DNA from: Verrucomicrobiota bacterium
GTDB taxonomy: Bacteria; Verrucomicrobiota; Verrucomicrobiia; Limisphaerales; UBA9464
Assembly: GCA_947454705.1 (NCBI GenBank)
Contig: CANGKZ010000005.1
Coordinates: 1 to 64,000, forward strand
DNA: 64,000 bases
Direction: 5' to 3'
Below, piece by piece: positions 18,916 to 25,646 of the stretch. Position numbers and translations under genes: made by a program. Numbering within the stretch: position 1 is the stretch's first letter; each line of letters begins with the position of its first letter. The notes under the pieces are model-generated. The model was not told the origin of the DNA. It saw only the letters and a program-made list of their open reading frames with translations, and ran no database searches.

Positions 18916-19713
18916 TCAATCCAGCGTGGCCCGCGCGACGGACCACACGCAGACGCGATCTGCTCCCAAGCGTTTCAACTGGCGCGCCACGGAATCGGCC
19001 GTCGCCCCCGTGGTCAGCACATCGTCCACCACCACCACGTTTGCACCGTCGATGCGCTCGGGCTGGGCGACCGCGGACCAGGGAAACGGATGACGCCGGT
19101 TCGAGCCCGCGCGGAACGCATGGTCCACATTCGCGGCGCGATCCCCGCGCGAGAGCGTGGTCTGCGTGTGGGTGGGTTCCGCCCGGTGGATGAGGTTGGT
19201 TCGCATCGGGATGCCTAATGCTGTCGCCAGTGGAAGCGCAAGGGCCGTGGCCTGGTTGAAACCGCGTTCCCGCTCCTTCACCGGATGCAGCGGCACCGGC
19301 ACCACCATGGACCAATTTTGGTTTACCAATTCTGGAACCGCTGCCTCGAGCAGCAGCCGACCGAGGAAGGTTTGAAACCATCGGGCGCCGGAATATTTGT
19401 AGCGATGGATGGCGTCGAGCACCGGCCCTTCGGCGAGCACGGCGGCGCGCGCGGATTCAAAGGCCAGATCGCGTTCGGAGCAGTTGCCGCAGGTGAAGGT
19501 GTGGGTGATGGCGCCGGGGAAGGGAAGTCCGCACCGGTTGCAGAATGGCGACTGGAGGTGTTGGACCCGGGCCTGGCACCGCGGACCGACGTAGCCGCAC
19601 GACGGCCCTGCAGCCTCCTCGTGGCACAACTGGCAAACCTCCGGATACACCCAACTGAGAACCGCATCCATCCAGCGCGGCGTTCGCGGCGTGAAGGAGG
19701 CGGCCGGGGTCAT
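18916..19713 (-). CDS. comF: ComF-family phosphoribosyltransferase-like protein
   Basis: 265 residues from the ATG at 19713 (MTPAASFTPRT), which makes an ATGA overlap with the stop of the CPBP gene; the frame is open upstream but that part is not ComF. An N-terminal double zinc-finger region (CQLCHEEAAGPSCGYVGPRC, CNRCGLPF, CGNCSERD) is followed by the phosphoribosyltransferase fold with the PRPP loop VVVVDDVLTTGAT. ComF proteins take part in DNA uptake and processing in competent bacteria; the DNA-entry genes are not in this window. Confidence 0.9.
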   Translation of the reverse strand: MTPAASFTPRTPRWMDAVLSWVYPEVCQLCHEEAAGPSCGYVGPRCQARVQHLQSPFCNRCGLPFPGAITHTFTCGNCSERDLAFESARAAVLAEGPVLDAIHRYKYSGARWFQTFLGRLLLEAAVPELVNQNWSMVVPVPLHPVKERERGFNQATALALPLATALGIPMRTNLIHRAEPTHTQTTLSRGDRAANVDHAFRAGSNRRHPFPWSAVAQPERIDGANVVVVDDVLTTGATADSVARQLKRLGADRVCVWSVARATLD

Positions 19714-20627
19714 GCGGCGTGATCCGGTTTTGTTTCCGGCCCGGGATTCGGAGGGGTCGAGCGGGTGGCCCCAAAAACGATCAAGGCGACCCCGATCAGA
19801 ATTCCGCAGGCGGGCCAGCCGTCGTACAACTTTGCGCTTCCCCAGAACGCGGCACCTGAGGGGCCGGGCAGGCCTCGGGTGAGGGCGCCGAATGATTTGA
19901 GCCAAAAGATCCAGCCGGCGTGCAGACCGATGCCCACGGTGAGCGATCCGGTGCGTTCACGAATCCAAGCGAGAATGCCGCCGGCAACCGCCAGTGTCAG
20001 AAATCCTGGAAACACCCGGTCCCACTGCGTGAAGCCGTGGAGCATGGCTCCGAGGGTCGTCCATCCGGTCCAGGCATCGACGAACGGCGGTGTGCCCGGT
20101 CGATCAAAGAAGTGAACCACGGAGTAAAGCACGGCGGATCCGACGACCGCGATGGCCGCCCCGTGGGCGCGCCGGAGCGCCCCGAACACCGCTCCCCGGA
20201 ACAGCAGCTCCTCGAGAATGGAGACCACCACTGCTGAGACCGCCCCGTTGATGATGTGGCGGGCCACCACCGAGGCGGTGCCTTGGGGATGCCACTCTCG
20301 GATTCCGGCAATCACCGGAACAGCGGCGGCGAGGGCCAGCGATGCGAATCCCAGGACGAGCCCGATCACCAGTCTTCGGGGCTCGCGCGTGGGGAGAATC
20401 CAGCCCAGAGCCGCGGCCGATCGGATCCCAAGCGCCCGGACCAGGGGAAACAATCCGAGGAGGGCGAGGAAGAGCAGGCAGCGGCTGACGTAGCGGTGGA
20501 ACGGTTGATGCGCGATCGAGGAATCCGGCGCGAGGTGCTGGACGGCGCGATGCACCCAAGGCGCGAGCGTGGCCGCGCCGCCAAAGACGGCCGCCAAATA
20601 CACCAGCAACGCCCGGATCGGATGCAC
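19710..20627 (-). CDS. CPBP-family intramembrane metalloprotease
   Basis: About 305 residues with seven to eight membrane segments and the CPBP (Abi/CAAX-protease) motifs: EELLFRG (EE-x3-R), a histidine in YSVVHFFD, and a second one in GIGLHAGW. The catalytic site is therefore complete. No ATG precedes the first membrane helix; the GTG at 20627 (then HPIRALLVYLAAVFGG) is the best start, though the same frame stays open through the antisense of the kinase gene. The gene is divergent from the kinase and coupled to comF. Confidence 0.8.
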   Translation of the reverse strand: MHPIRALLVYLAAVFGGAATLAPWVHRAVQHLAPDSSIAHQPFHRYVSRCLLFLALLGLFPLVRALGIRSAAALGWILPTREPRRLVIGLVLGFASLALAAAVPVIAGIREWHPQGTASVVARHIINGAVSAVVVSILEELLFRGAVFGALRRAHGAAIAVVGSAVLYSVVHFFDRPGTPPFVDAWTGWTTLGAMLHGFTQWDRVFPGFLTLAVAGGILAWIRERTGSLTVGIGLHAGWIFWLKSFGALTRGLPGPSGAAFWGSAKLYDGWPACGILIGVALIVFGATRSTPPNPGPETKPDHAA

Positions 20628-20726
20628 GGTTGGGATGCTAGTATGGAATTCGTAGCAGCGCGAGAAAACGCATTTCGCTTTCGAGTTGGAACCGCATCTG
20701 CTAGCTACCCGCGGCTTTCTCGCCAC

Positions 20727-21548
20727 ATGGTACAAACCGGTCAAAAATTGGGTCCCTACACGCTCCACGAGCTCGTCAACTCGGGGGGTATGTCGGAGAT
20801 CTGGCTCGCGACCGACGAATCGGGTCGCGCCTTCGCCGTGCGCCGGATGATCAACAACTCCACGTTTGCCTTCACTGAACGCAAGCGATTCACCACGGGG
20901 GCGGAGACGCTGAAGGCCTGTCAGGACGGCAAACTCATCATCGGCTACGTCGAGCACGGCAAGATCGGCGGCGAGTTGATCCAGGTGATGGAGTACGTCG
21001 AGGGCGAGAACCTGAAGCTGCTGATGACCTCGGGCGCTCCGGTGCTCACCGAGAACATCGCCGAGGTGCTGATCGATTTCGCCAGTGCGATGGGCGTGGT
21101 GCACGACCGCGGGTTCATGCACCTCGATATCAAACCTGAGAACGTGCTGCTCACGCGGAATGGAAGTCTCCGGTTGATTGATTTCGACCTCGCCCAGCCG
21201 ATACCCGTTCCGCCCAAGAAACTGGACAAGAATCCGGGCACGCCGGCCTACATGGCCCCGGAACAATTGCTCCGCGAGCCGGTGGATCACCGGACGGACA
21301 TCTGGGCCTGGGGAGTCAGCGCGTTCGAACTGTTGACCTTCAAAAAGCCGTTCCCGGGCGAGAACGCCGACGAGGTGCTGCGCCGTCAGCTGGACCGAAA
21401 AGATTTCGCCAAGCCGCGCGACTTGAATGGGGATATTCCGGTGGCGCTGGAAAAGATCGTGTTGCGCTGCCTGGAGCGCGACCCCGGACGCCGGTACTCC
21501 CTCACCAGCTTCCTTCTGCACGAGTTGAAGCAGGCGTTGTACGTCTGA
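20727..21548 (+). CDS. Ser/Thr protein kinase, atypical active site
   Basis: 273 residues, a bare Hanks-type kinase domain without membrane helix or extra domains. The glycine-rich loop is SGGMSEIW (19-26), the catalytic loop HLDIKPEN (132-139) is intact and the activation segment ends GTPAYMAPEQ. Two departures are visible: the strand that normally carries the invariant ATP-binding lysine reads FAVRRM (Arg39/Arg40, no Lys), and DFG is DFD (152-154). It may still phosphorylate, or act as a binding pseudokinase. It starts 99 bases from the divergent CPBP gene. Confidence 0.88.
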   Translation: MVQTGQKLGPYTLHELVNSGGMSEIWLATDESGRAFAVRRMINNSTFAFTERKRFTTGAETLKACQDGKLIIGYVEHGKIGGELIQVMEYVEGENLKLLMTSGAPVLTENIAEVLIDFASAMGVVHDRGFMHLDIKPENVLLTRNGSLRLIDFDLAQPIPVPPKKLDKNPGTPAYMAPEQLLREPVDHRTDIWAWGVSAFELLTFKKPFPGENADEVLRRQLDRKDFAKPRDLNGDIPVALEKIVLRCLERDPGRRYSLTSFLLHELKQALYV

Positions 21549-21660
21549 TTCCGCAGAGGAAGTTGATCGGTTCTGGAATTCCCCCTTGCGGGAGCGATTC
21601 CTCGAAAGTAGGGGATTCGAGTCTCAATTTTGGTTTTGGAACTTCAGCTCGATTCCCGCC

Positions 21661-22035
21661 ATGACTTCCCCGCTTTCCCGGACCCGCCTGCTCCAGAATG
21701 CGCCCACGCTTTTTGCCGCGTACCCGTTGGCGTGGCTCGCGCTCGTGTACTTGTTCGCCGCTCGGGCCCGTTTTGAATTGGGTCACTGGCCCGCGCCCTA
21801 TCGGCCGGATCCGGTCGATCTCGGGTTTGGCATCCACCACACCTCCATTCTCCTTGGGATGGTGGCGATTCCTGCGGTTACGGTGGTGTCGCTCGTTCTC
21901 ACGGTGGTCCGACGTCAAACCGTCAGCCGTCGCCGCCTCTGGGCCACGCTCGGTCTGCTAGTGGTTTCAAACGTGATCCTGGTCGCCCTGTGCCAATGGG
22001 ATCCGGGTCAGGTGTTCGAGTGGTTCGCGGATTGA
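21661..22035 (+). CDS. small membrane protein, unknown
   Basis: 124 residues with three predicted membrane helices: 17-33 (LFAAYPLAWLALVYLFA), 62-83 (HTSILLGMVAIPAVTVVSLVL) and 95-112 (ATLGLLVVSNVILVALC). No motifs or family are recognised. It begins 112 bases after the kinase gene on the same strand and is followed by 462 bases of repeats, so it could be the last gene of a kinase transcript. Confidence 0.65.
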   Translation: MTSPLSRTRLLQNAPTLFAAYPLAWLALVYLFAARARFELGHWPAPYRPDPVDLGFGIHHTSILLGMVAIPAVTVVSLVLTVVRRQTVSRRRLWATLGLLVVSNVILVALCQWDPGQVFEWFAD

Positions 22036-22121
22036 GCGCACCGGTTCCGGGCTTCGCTGGATCTCGAGGCTATGGCCCGGGTTCCCGAGTGGAGACTCTC
22101 TTTCATTCCATGATCCTGAAA

Positions 22122-22218
22122 ACGGCAGTTCGAACCCAAGATGGACGCCGATGAACGCTGATGGAGAAGGAGATAAATCGTTGGATGCGCCTCCAATTCA
22201 TTCATCTGCTGGGTGGGG
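22122..22218. repeat. ~95-bp intergenic repeat, copy 1
   Basis: Starts acggcagttcgaacccaag, includes atggacgccgatgaacgctgat and ends ctccaattcattcatctgctggg. The same element lies in reverse orientation at 32108-32199. The segment shares the A-TGGACNC-GATNAAC theme with the 146-bp dyad elements. Confidence 0.7.
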
Positions 22219-22291
22219 CTCCACGGCTTCAGCCCCGCAGTGGTTTTCTCTCGCAACGCCGGATTTAGGCGACGGGGTTCCTCACAGGTTT

Positions 22292-22481
22292 GGAGTCCCG
22301 CGTTTCCTCGGCTCTGCGGTTGGACGTAGGGCCATCGAACGGTTGGAAATCAACCGGCTGCATCCCTGGAGACACGCCTCCCCGAACCGTCTGAAGATGG
22401 GACTCCAAACGAATGAGAAAACCCTCGCGGTAGCGTCCGATTCCCCTTCAACGCTTCAACTTTTTAACCCTTCAACTGCCG
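22292..22481. repeat. 190-bp repeat, right copy of an inverted pair
   Basis: Reverse-complement partner of 18706-18895: 22372-22481 matches 18706-18814 and 22292-22326 matches 18861-18895, in mirrored order. Together with the ~95-bp repeat it accounts for nearly all of the 462-base gap at 22036-22497; I see no gene in that gap. Confidence 0.8.
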
Positions 22482-22497
22482 TCTCAAGGATGATGCC

Positions 22498-22788
22498 ATG
22501 ACCGAGTACCTGCTCCTCATCCACGGCAACGAAAACTCCCCGATTCCGGACGAGGAGTGGGCTCGTTTTTTGACCGCAGCGCATCAGAGCGGAATGTTTG
22601 CCGGCGGAAGTGAAGTGGGACGTCGGGAATTTCTGGGCAACGCCGCATCGGCGCGTTCGTCGGAACACATCGTGGGCTTCATGCGGTTTGACGCGGTGGA
22701 AAAGTCCCGCCTGCTTGATCTGCTCAAAATCCACCCCGTGGTAGTTCATGGCGGATCGGTGGAACTGTGTGAGCTTCCCCGGTCTTGA
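22498..22788 (+). CDS. YciI-like domain protein
   Basis: 96 residues of the YCII/dimeric alpha-beta-barrel type: MTEYLLLIHGNENSP...EEWARFLTAAHQSGMFAGGSEVG at the start and KIHPVVVHGGSVELCELP at the end, matching the HP...GG.vEvrP closing motif of the family. The typical GPF(A/T)E central segment is not conserved. The reaction is unknown. It is convergent with cimA and preceded by repeats, so apparently monocistronic. Confidence 0.75.
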   Translation: MTEYLLLIHGNENSPIPDEEWARFLTAAHQSGMFAGGSEVGRREFLGNAASARSSEHIVGFMRFDAVEKSRLLDLLKIHPVVVHGGSVELCELPRS

Positions 22789-22805
22789 AGGCCGGGAGCC
22801 CATCA

Positions 22806-22847
22806 GAAAAAACACCCCACGCGGCCAGCAGACTGGTCGGTGGGGTG
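22806..22847 (-). terminator. intrinsic terminator of cimA
   Basis: Stem caccccac/gtggggtg with an inner ggccag/ctggtc stem; on the minus strand it is followed by GTGTTTTTT. It lies 49 bases beyond the cimA stop. Confidence 0.85.
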
Positions 22848-22895
22848 CTGTTGAAACCGTAGAATTTGAGGCTTGGTCGTCTGTGCGGCGGCGAC

Positions 22896-24476
22896 TCATC
22901 CCTTCAGAAGCGCGAATTCCATCGAGTCCACCAGGGCCTGGAGGGACGCCGTGATGATGTTTTCGCTCACGCCGACGGTGCCCCAGTCGCGCTTGCCATC
23001 GGTGCTCTGGATCAGCACGCGCGTCTTGGCTCCGGTGCCCGCGATACCGTCCAGGATTCGCACCTTGTAGTCAGTCAGCTTCACCTTGCGCAGGATCGGG
23101 AAGGACTTCGCCAGGGCGGATCGCAGGGCTCCGTCGAGTGCATTCACCGGGCCATCGCCTTCCGCGACCGTGTGATGCACGGCGTCGCCCACGCGGATTT
23201 TCACCGTGGCCTCGCAGATGGATCGGGAGGTGTCGCCACGCATGGAGACGTGGTAGGAGTCGACGGTGAACGCCGGCTGCTTGCCGGAATCCTTCCCGGG
23301 CGAGAGGACGCTGCGGATGAGCAGCGCGAGGGAGGCTTCGGCGGCCTCGTATTCGAATCCAAGGTTTTCCTGTTCCTTCACCCGGGTGGTGATGGCCTTG
23401 GTTTCCGGCATGTCGGCGGTGAGCTTGAATCCGAGCTCGGCGGCCTTGACCAGGATGTTGGTGCGGCCGGACATGTCGCTCACCAGCACGCGGCGGTGGT
23501 TGCCGATGGCGGTGGGGTCGATGTGTTCGTAGCTCCGCGCAACGCGTTCGATGGCGTGCACGTGGATGCCGCCCTTGTGGGCAAAGGCGGTCTGTCCCAC
23601 CCAGGGCTGGCGGGGGTCGTGGCGGAAGTTGGCGATTTCGTCCACGAACTCCGAGAGTTCCTTCAGCTTGGGCAGCGACGCGGCCGGGACACCACGACGG
23701 CCGAGCTTGAAGTGGACGGTGGGGATCACGCTGATCAGATTGCAATTCCCGGTGCGTTCTCCGTAGCCGTTGATGGTTCCCTGGATGTGGTCGGCCCCGG
23801 CTTCGAGCGCGGCGATGCCGTTGGCCACGCCGAATCCACAATCGTTGTGGGTGTGGATGCCGATGCGCGCGTTCAGTTTGCCACGGGCGTGGGTGACGAT
23901 GCGGCTGATCTCGCTGGGGATGCGTCCGCCGTTGGTTTCGCAGAGGCAGATGACGTCGGCCCCTGCCTTTTCCGCCGCCTGCCAGGTGGCGAGGGCGTAC
24001 TCCGGCGCGTCTAGGAATCCGTCGAAGCTGTGTTCGGCGTCGTACACCACTGTTTTTCCGTGATCCTTCAGGTACCGGATGGTGTCGGCGATCATGGCCA
24101 GGTTCTCGTCCGGCTTGACGCGCAGGACTTCCAGTACGTGCAGGAGCCAAGTCTTGCCCACGACGGTGACCACGGGGGTCTCGGCGTCGAGCAGCATGCG
24201 GATCTGGTCGTCGTCTTCGACCGCGACGCCCTTCTTCCGGGTGAATCCGAAGGAGGCGATCTTGGCGTTTTTCCACTTTCGTCGACGGGCCTGTTGGAAG
24301 AATTCGAGATCCTTGGGATTGGATCCGGGCCATCCCCCTTCAATGTAATGCACCCCGAACTGATCCAGCTTCTCCGCAATCCGAAGCTTGTCGGTCAGGG
24401 AAAAGTTAATGCCTTCGCCCTGAGATCCGTCTCGGAGGGTGGTGTCGTAGATTTCAACCTGCTGGGTCGTTTTCAT
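22896..24476 (-). CDS. cimA: (R)-citramalate synthase
   Basis: 526 residues. It condenses pyruvate and acetyl-CoA to (R)-citramalate, the threonine-independent entry to isoleucine through 2-oxobutanoate. Visible: the DRE-TIM barrel opening IYDTTLRDGSQGEGINFS, metal-binding HTHNDCG (GIHTHNDCGFGVAN), and a C-terminal LeuA-dimer regulatory domain expected to sense isoleucine. Length and sequence fit the bacterial cimA type rather than LeuA. The start is the ATG at 24476 (MKTTQQVEIYD); six upstream codons in frame are not needed. Its leader carries an Ile-rich peptide and a terminator hairpin, described separately. Confidence 0.93.
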   Translation of the reverse strand: MKTTQQVEIYDTTLRDGSQGEGINFSLTDKLRIAEKLDQFGVHYIEGGWPGSNPKDLEFFQQARRRKWKNAKIASFGFTRKKGVAVEDDDQIRMLLDAETPVVTVVGKTWLLHVLEVLRVKPDENLAMIADTIRYLKDHGKTVVYDAEHSFDGFLDAPEYALATWQAAEKAGADVICLCETNGGRIPSEISRIVTHARGKLNARIGIHTHNDCGFGVANGIAALEAGADHIQGTINGYGERTGNCNLISVIPTVHFKLGRRGVPAASLPKLKELSEFVDEIANFRHDPRQPWVGQTAFAHKGGIHVHAIERVARSYEHIDPTAIGNHRRVLVSDMSGRTNILVKAAELGFKLTADMPETKAITTRVKEQENLGFEYEAAEASLALLIRSVLSPGKDSGKQPAFTVDSYHVSMRGDTSRSICEATVKIRVGDAVHHTVAEGDGPVNALDGALRSALAKSFPILRKVKLTDYKVRILDGIAGTGAKTRVLIQSTDGKRDWGTVGVSENIITASLQALVDSMEFALLKG

Positions 24477-24492
24477 GTGGAACTGGGGAAAC

Positions 24493-24525
24493 AAAAAACC
24501 CCGTTCCGGCCGCGGAACGGGGTTT
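24493..24525 (-). terminator. leader terminator (attenuator) in front of cimA
   Basis: Perfect 9-bp stem ccccgttcc/ggaacgggg (12 bp including the A/T base pairs) with a 6-base loop; on the minus strand it runs into six T residues. It ends only 16 bases before the cimA ATG, and no minus-strand gene lies upstream that it could end. On the plus strand it has only three T residues and no gene to serve. The position argues for attenuation. A short hairpin, gtttcc/ggaaac (24522-24535), overlaps its base and could be part of an antiterminator. Confidence 0.8.
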
Positions 24526-24539
24526 CCTTGGAAACTCGT

Positions 24540-24587
24540 TCAGCGCCGGGGACGGGAAATAATCGAAATTCGAATGCTGAAGCCCAT
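24540..24587 (-). CDS. isoleucine-rich leader peptide of cimA
   Basis: 15 codons and a TGA: MGFSIRISIISRPRR. Four of the eight residues from 4 to 11 are Ile, all encoded by ATT. The stop is 15 bases before the attenuator stem and the peptide precedes a gene for isoleucine synthesis, the classic layout of amino-acid attenuation. The ribosome site is weak (GGGAG two bases before the ATG). The role is an inference; it has not been tested. Confidence 0.6.
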   Translation of the reverse strand: MGFSIRISIISRPRR

Positions 24588-24821
24588 CGCTCCCGCGGAG
24601 TGCGGGGCGGTCGTCGGACGGACGATGGATGGGACGGAAACCATTTTGAACGCCGGGAATTCTCGGTGATTTCTGGAGCGTCTGCAATGTTCAAGTTCTT
24701 TTGCCTTCGACAGGAGGCGGCTTTCGCACCAATTTTGGGGTCATTCTGCGCCAACTTGCGGAGCGCGGAGGGAGGGGATCGGGACAGGCTTTGACGGACC
24801 CTGTTCAAGGGAAATAAGGCG

Positions 24822-24849
24822 TTGACTTTTGACTCCCTCTGCCTAGGCT
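24822..24849 (+). promoter_or_regulatory. candidate sigma-70 promoter of the FecR gene
   Basis: TTGACT (24822-24827) and TAGGCT (24844-24849), 16 bases apart, 38 bases upstream of the FecR ATG. The -35 is good; the -10 is partial. Confidence 0.4.
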
Positions 24850-24887
24850 CGCCGTGTCTGAACTCCAATTTTTCAAAAGGCTTTACC

Positions 24888-25562
24888 ATGAAGATGTTTA
24901 GCAGCTTTCCCCAGTGGGTCAGCCTCTGCGCCGTCGCCAGTCTTTCTTCGGTCGCTGCGTTTGCGGCTCCCCAGACCGGGAGTGCGAAGGTGACTGCGGT
25001 TTCCGGCAACGTGTTGCTCGATGCTGCTGCCGCCAAGGTTGGCGATGTGGCCAATCCCGGGTCCACCATTTCCACCGGACCTGAATCCAAGGCGAGCCTT
25101 TTCCTCGGTGTCAACGGACCCGACGTCAACGTGCTCGACAACAGCAAGTTGAAGATCGACGAGTTGACCTTCGACACCTCCGGTGCCGAGACCGTGATCA
25201 ATACTGCGCTCGGCCTGTCCGAGGGAACGGTTGAAGGCTTCGTCAAGAAGACCAGCAGCCAGTCCTCCTACACGGTCAAGACTCCGACCACCACGGCTGC
25301 CATCCGCGGCACCACCTACACCATCAAGGCGACCGGCGCTGTGTTGGTTTGGGAAGGCTGCGTGGACGTTGGTTTCCGTGATCCCGGATCCGCCCGCGTT
25401 TCCAACTTCAATGTGTGCGCCAACCAGATGTTCGACCCCGGCGTCCCGGGCGTCGTCGACATCCCGGCGAACACCCCCCGCCCGAGCTTGAACATTTCGG
25501 GCCAGAACAATCAGCAGCCCGTCGGTCCGAAGGCGTTCGTTTCCCCGGTCAAGGGACGCTAA
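24888..25562 (+). CDS. secreted FecR-domain protein
   Basis: 224 residues from the ATG at 24888. A signal peptide (LCAVASLSSVAAFAAP) is followed by a FecR domain: VTAVSGNVLLDAAAAKVGD, a Ser/Leu-rich beta region and the family motif YTVKTPTTTAAIRGTTY near 140-157. A low-complexity Asn/Gln/Pro tail closes it. No membrane helix remains after cleavage, so this is a periplasmic version rather than the anti-sigma type. It stands 84 bases upstream of a CHASE2-cyclase, a pairing seen in other bacteria, and a hairpin terminator separates them. Confidence 0.85.
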   Translation: MKMFSSFPQWVSLCAVASLSSVAAFAAPQTGSAKVTAVSGNVLLDAAAAKVGDVANPGSTISTGPESKASLFLGVNGPDVNVLDNSKLKIDELTFDTSGAETVINTALGLSEGTVEGFVKKTSSQSSYTVKTPTTTAAIRGTTYTIKATGAVLVWEGCVDVGFRDPGSARVSNFNVCANQMFDPGVPGVVDIPANTPRPSLNISGQNNQQPVGPKAFVSPVKGR

Positions 25563-25587
25563 TTCCTCTCCAGCTCTGCTGGTTCAA

Positions 25588-25628
25588 ACACCCAGGTCAA
25601 CTTCGGTTGCCCTGGGTTTTTTGTTTTT
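25588..25628 (+). terminator. terminator between the FecR and cyclase genes
   Basis: Stem acccagg..caac/gttg..cctgggt with a TTCG tetraloop, followed by six T residues and then further T-rich sequence. The T-tract touches the GTG at 25629, which favours the downstream ATG at 25647 as cyclase start. Confidence 0.85.
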
Positions 25629-25646
25629 GTGCCCAAGATCGCGTCA

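Noticed and set aside
20628-21521. Minus-strand extension of the CPBP protease frame across the kinase gene
   Set aside because: It is the mirror of a well-supported kinase reading frame, and the family similarity of the protease begins only near 20627.
18706-22481. Composite transposon
   Set aside because: Inverted repeats are present, but no transposase or integrase frame lies inside and no target duplication is visible at the ends.
24454-24687. 77-codon minus-strand frame in the cimA leader
   Set aside because: It runs through the terminator stem and into the cimA start in another frame, without homology; the 15-codon Ile-rich peptide fits the regulatory context better.
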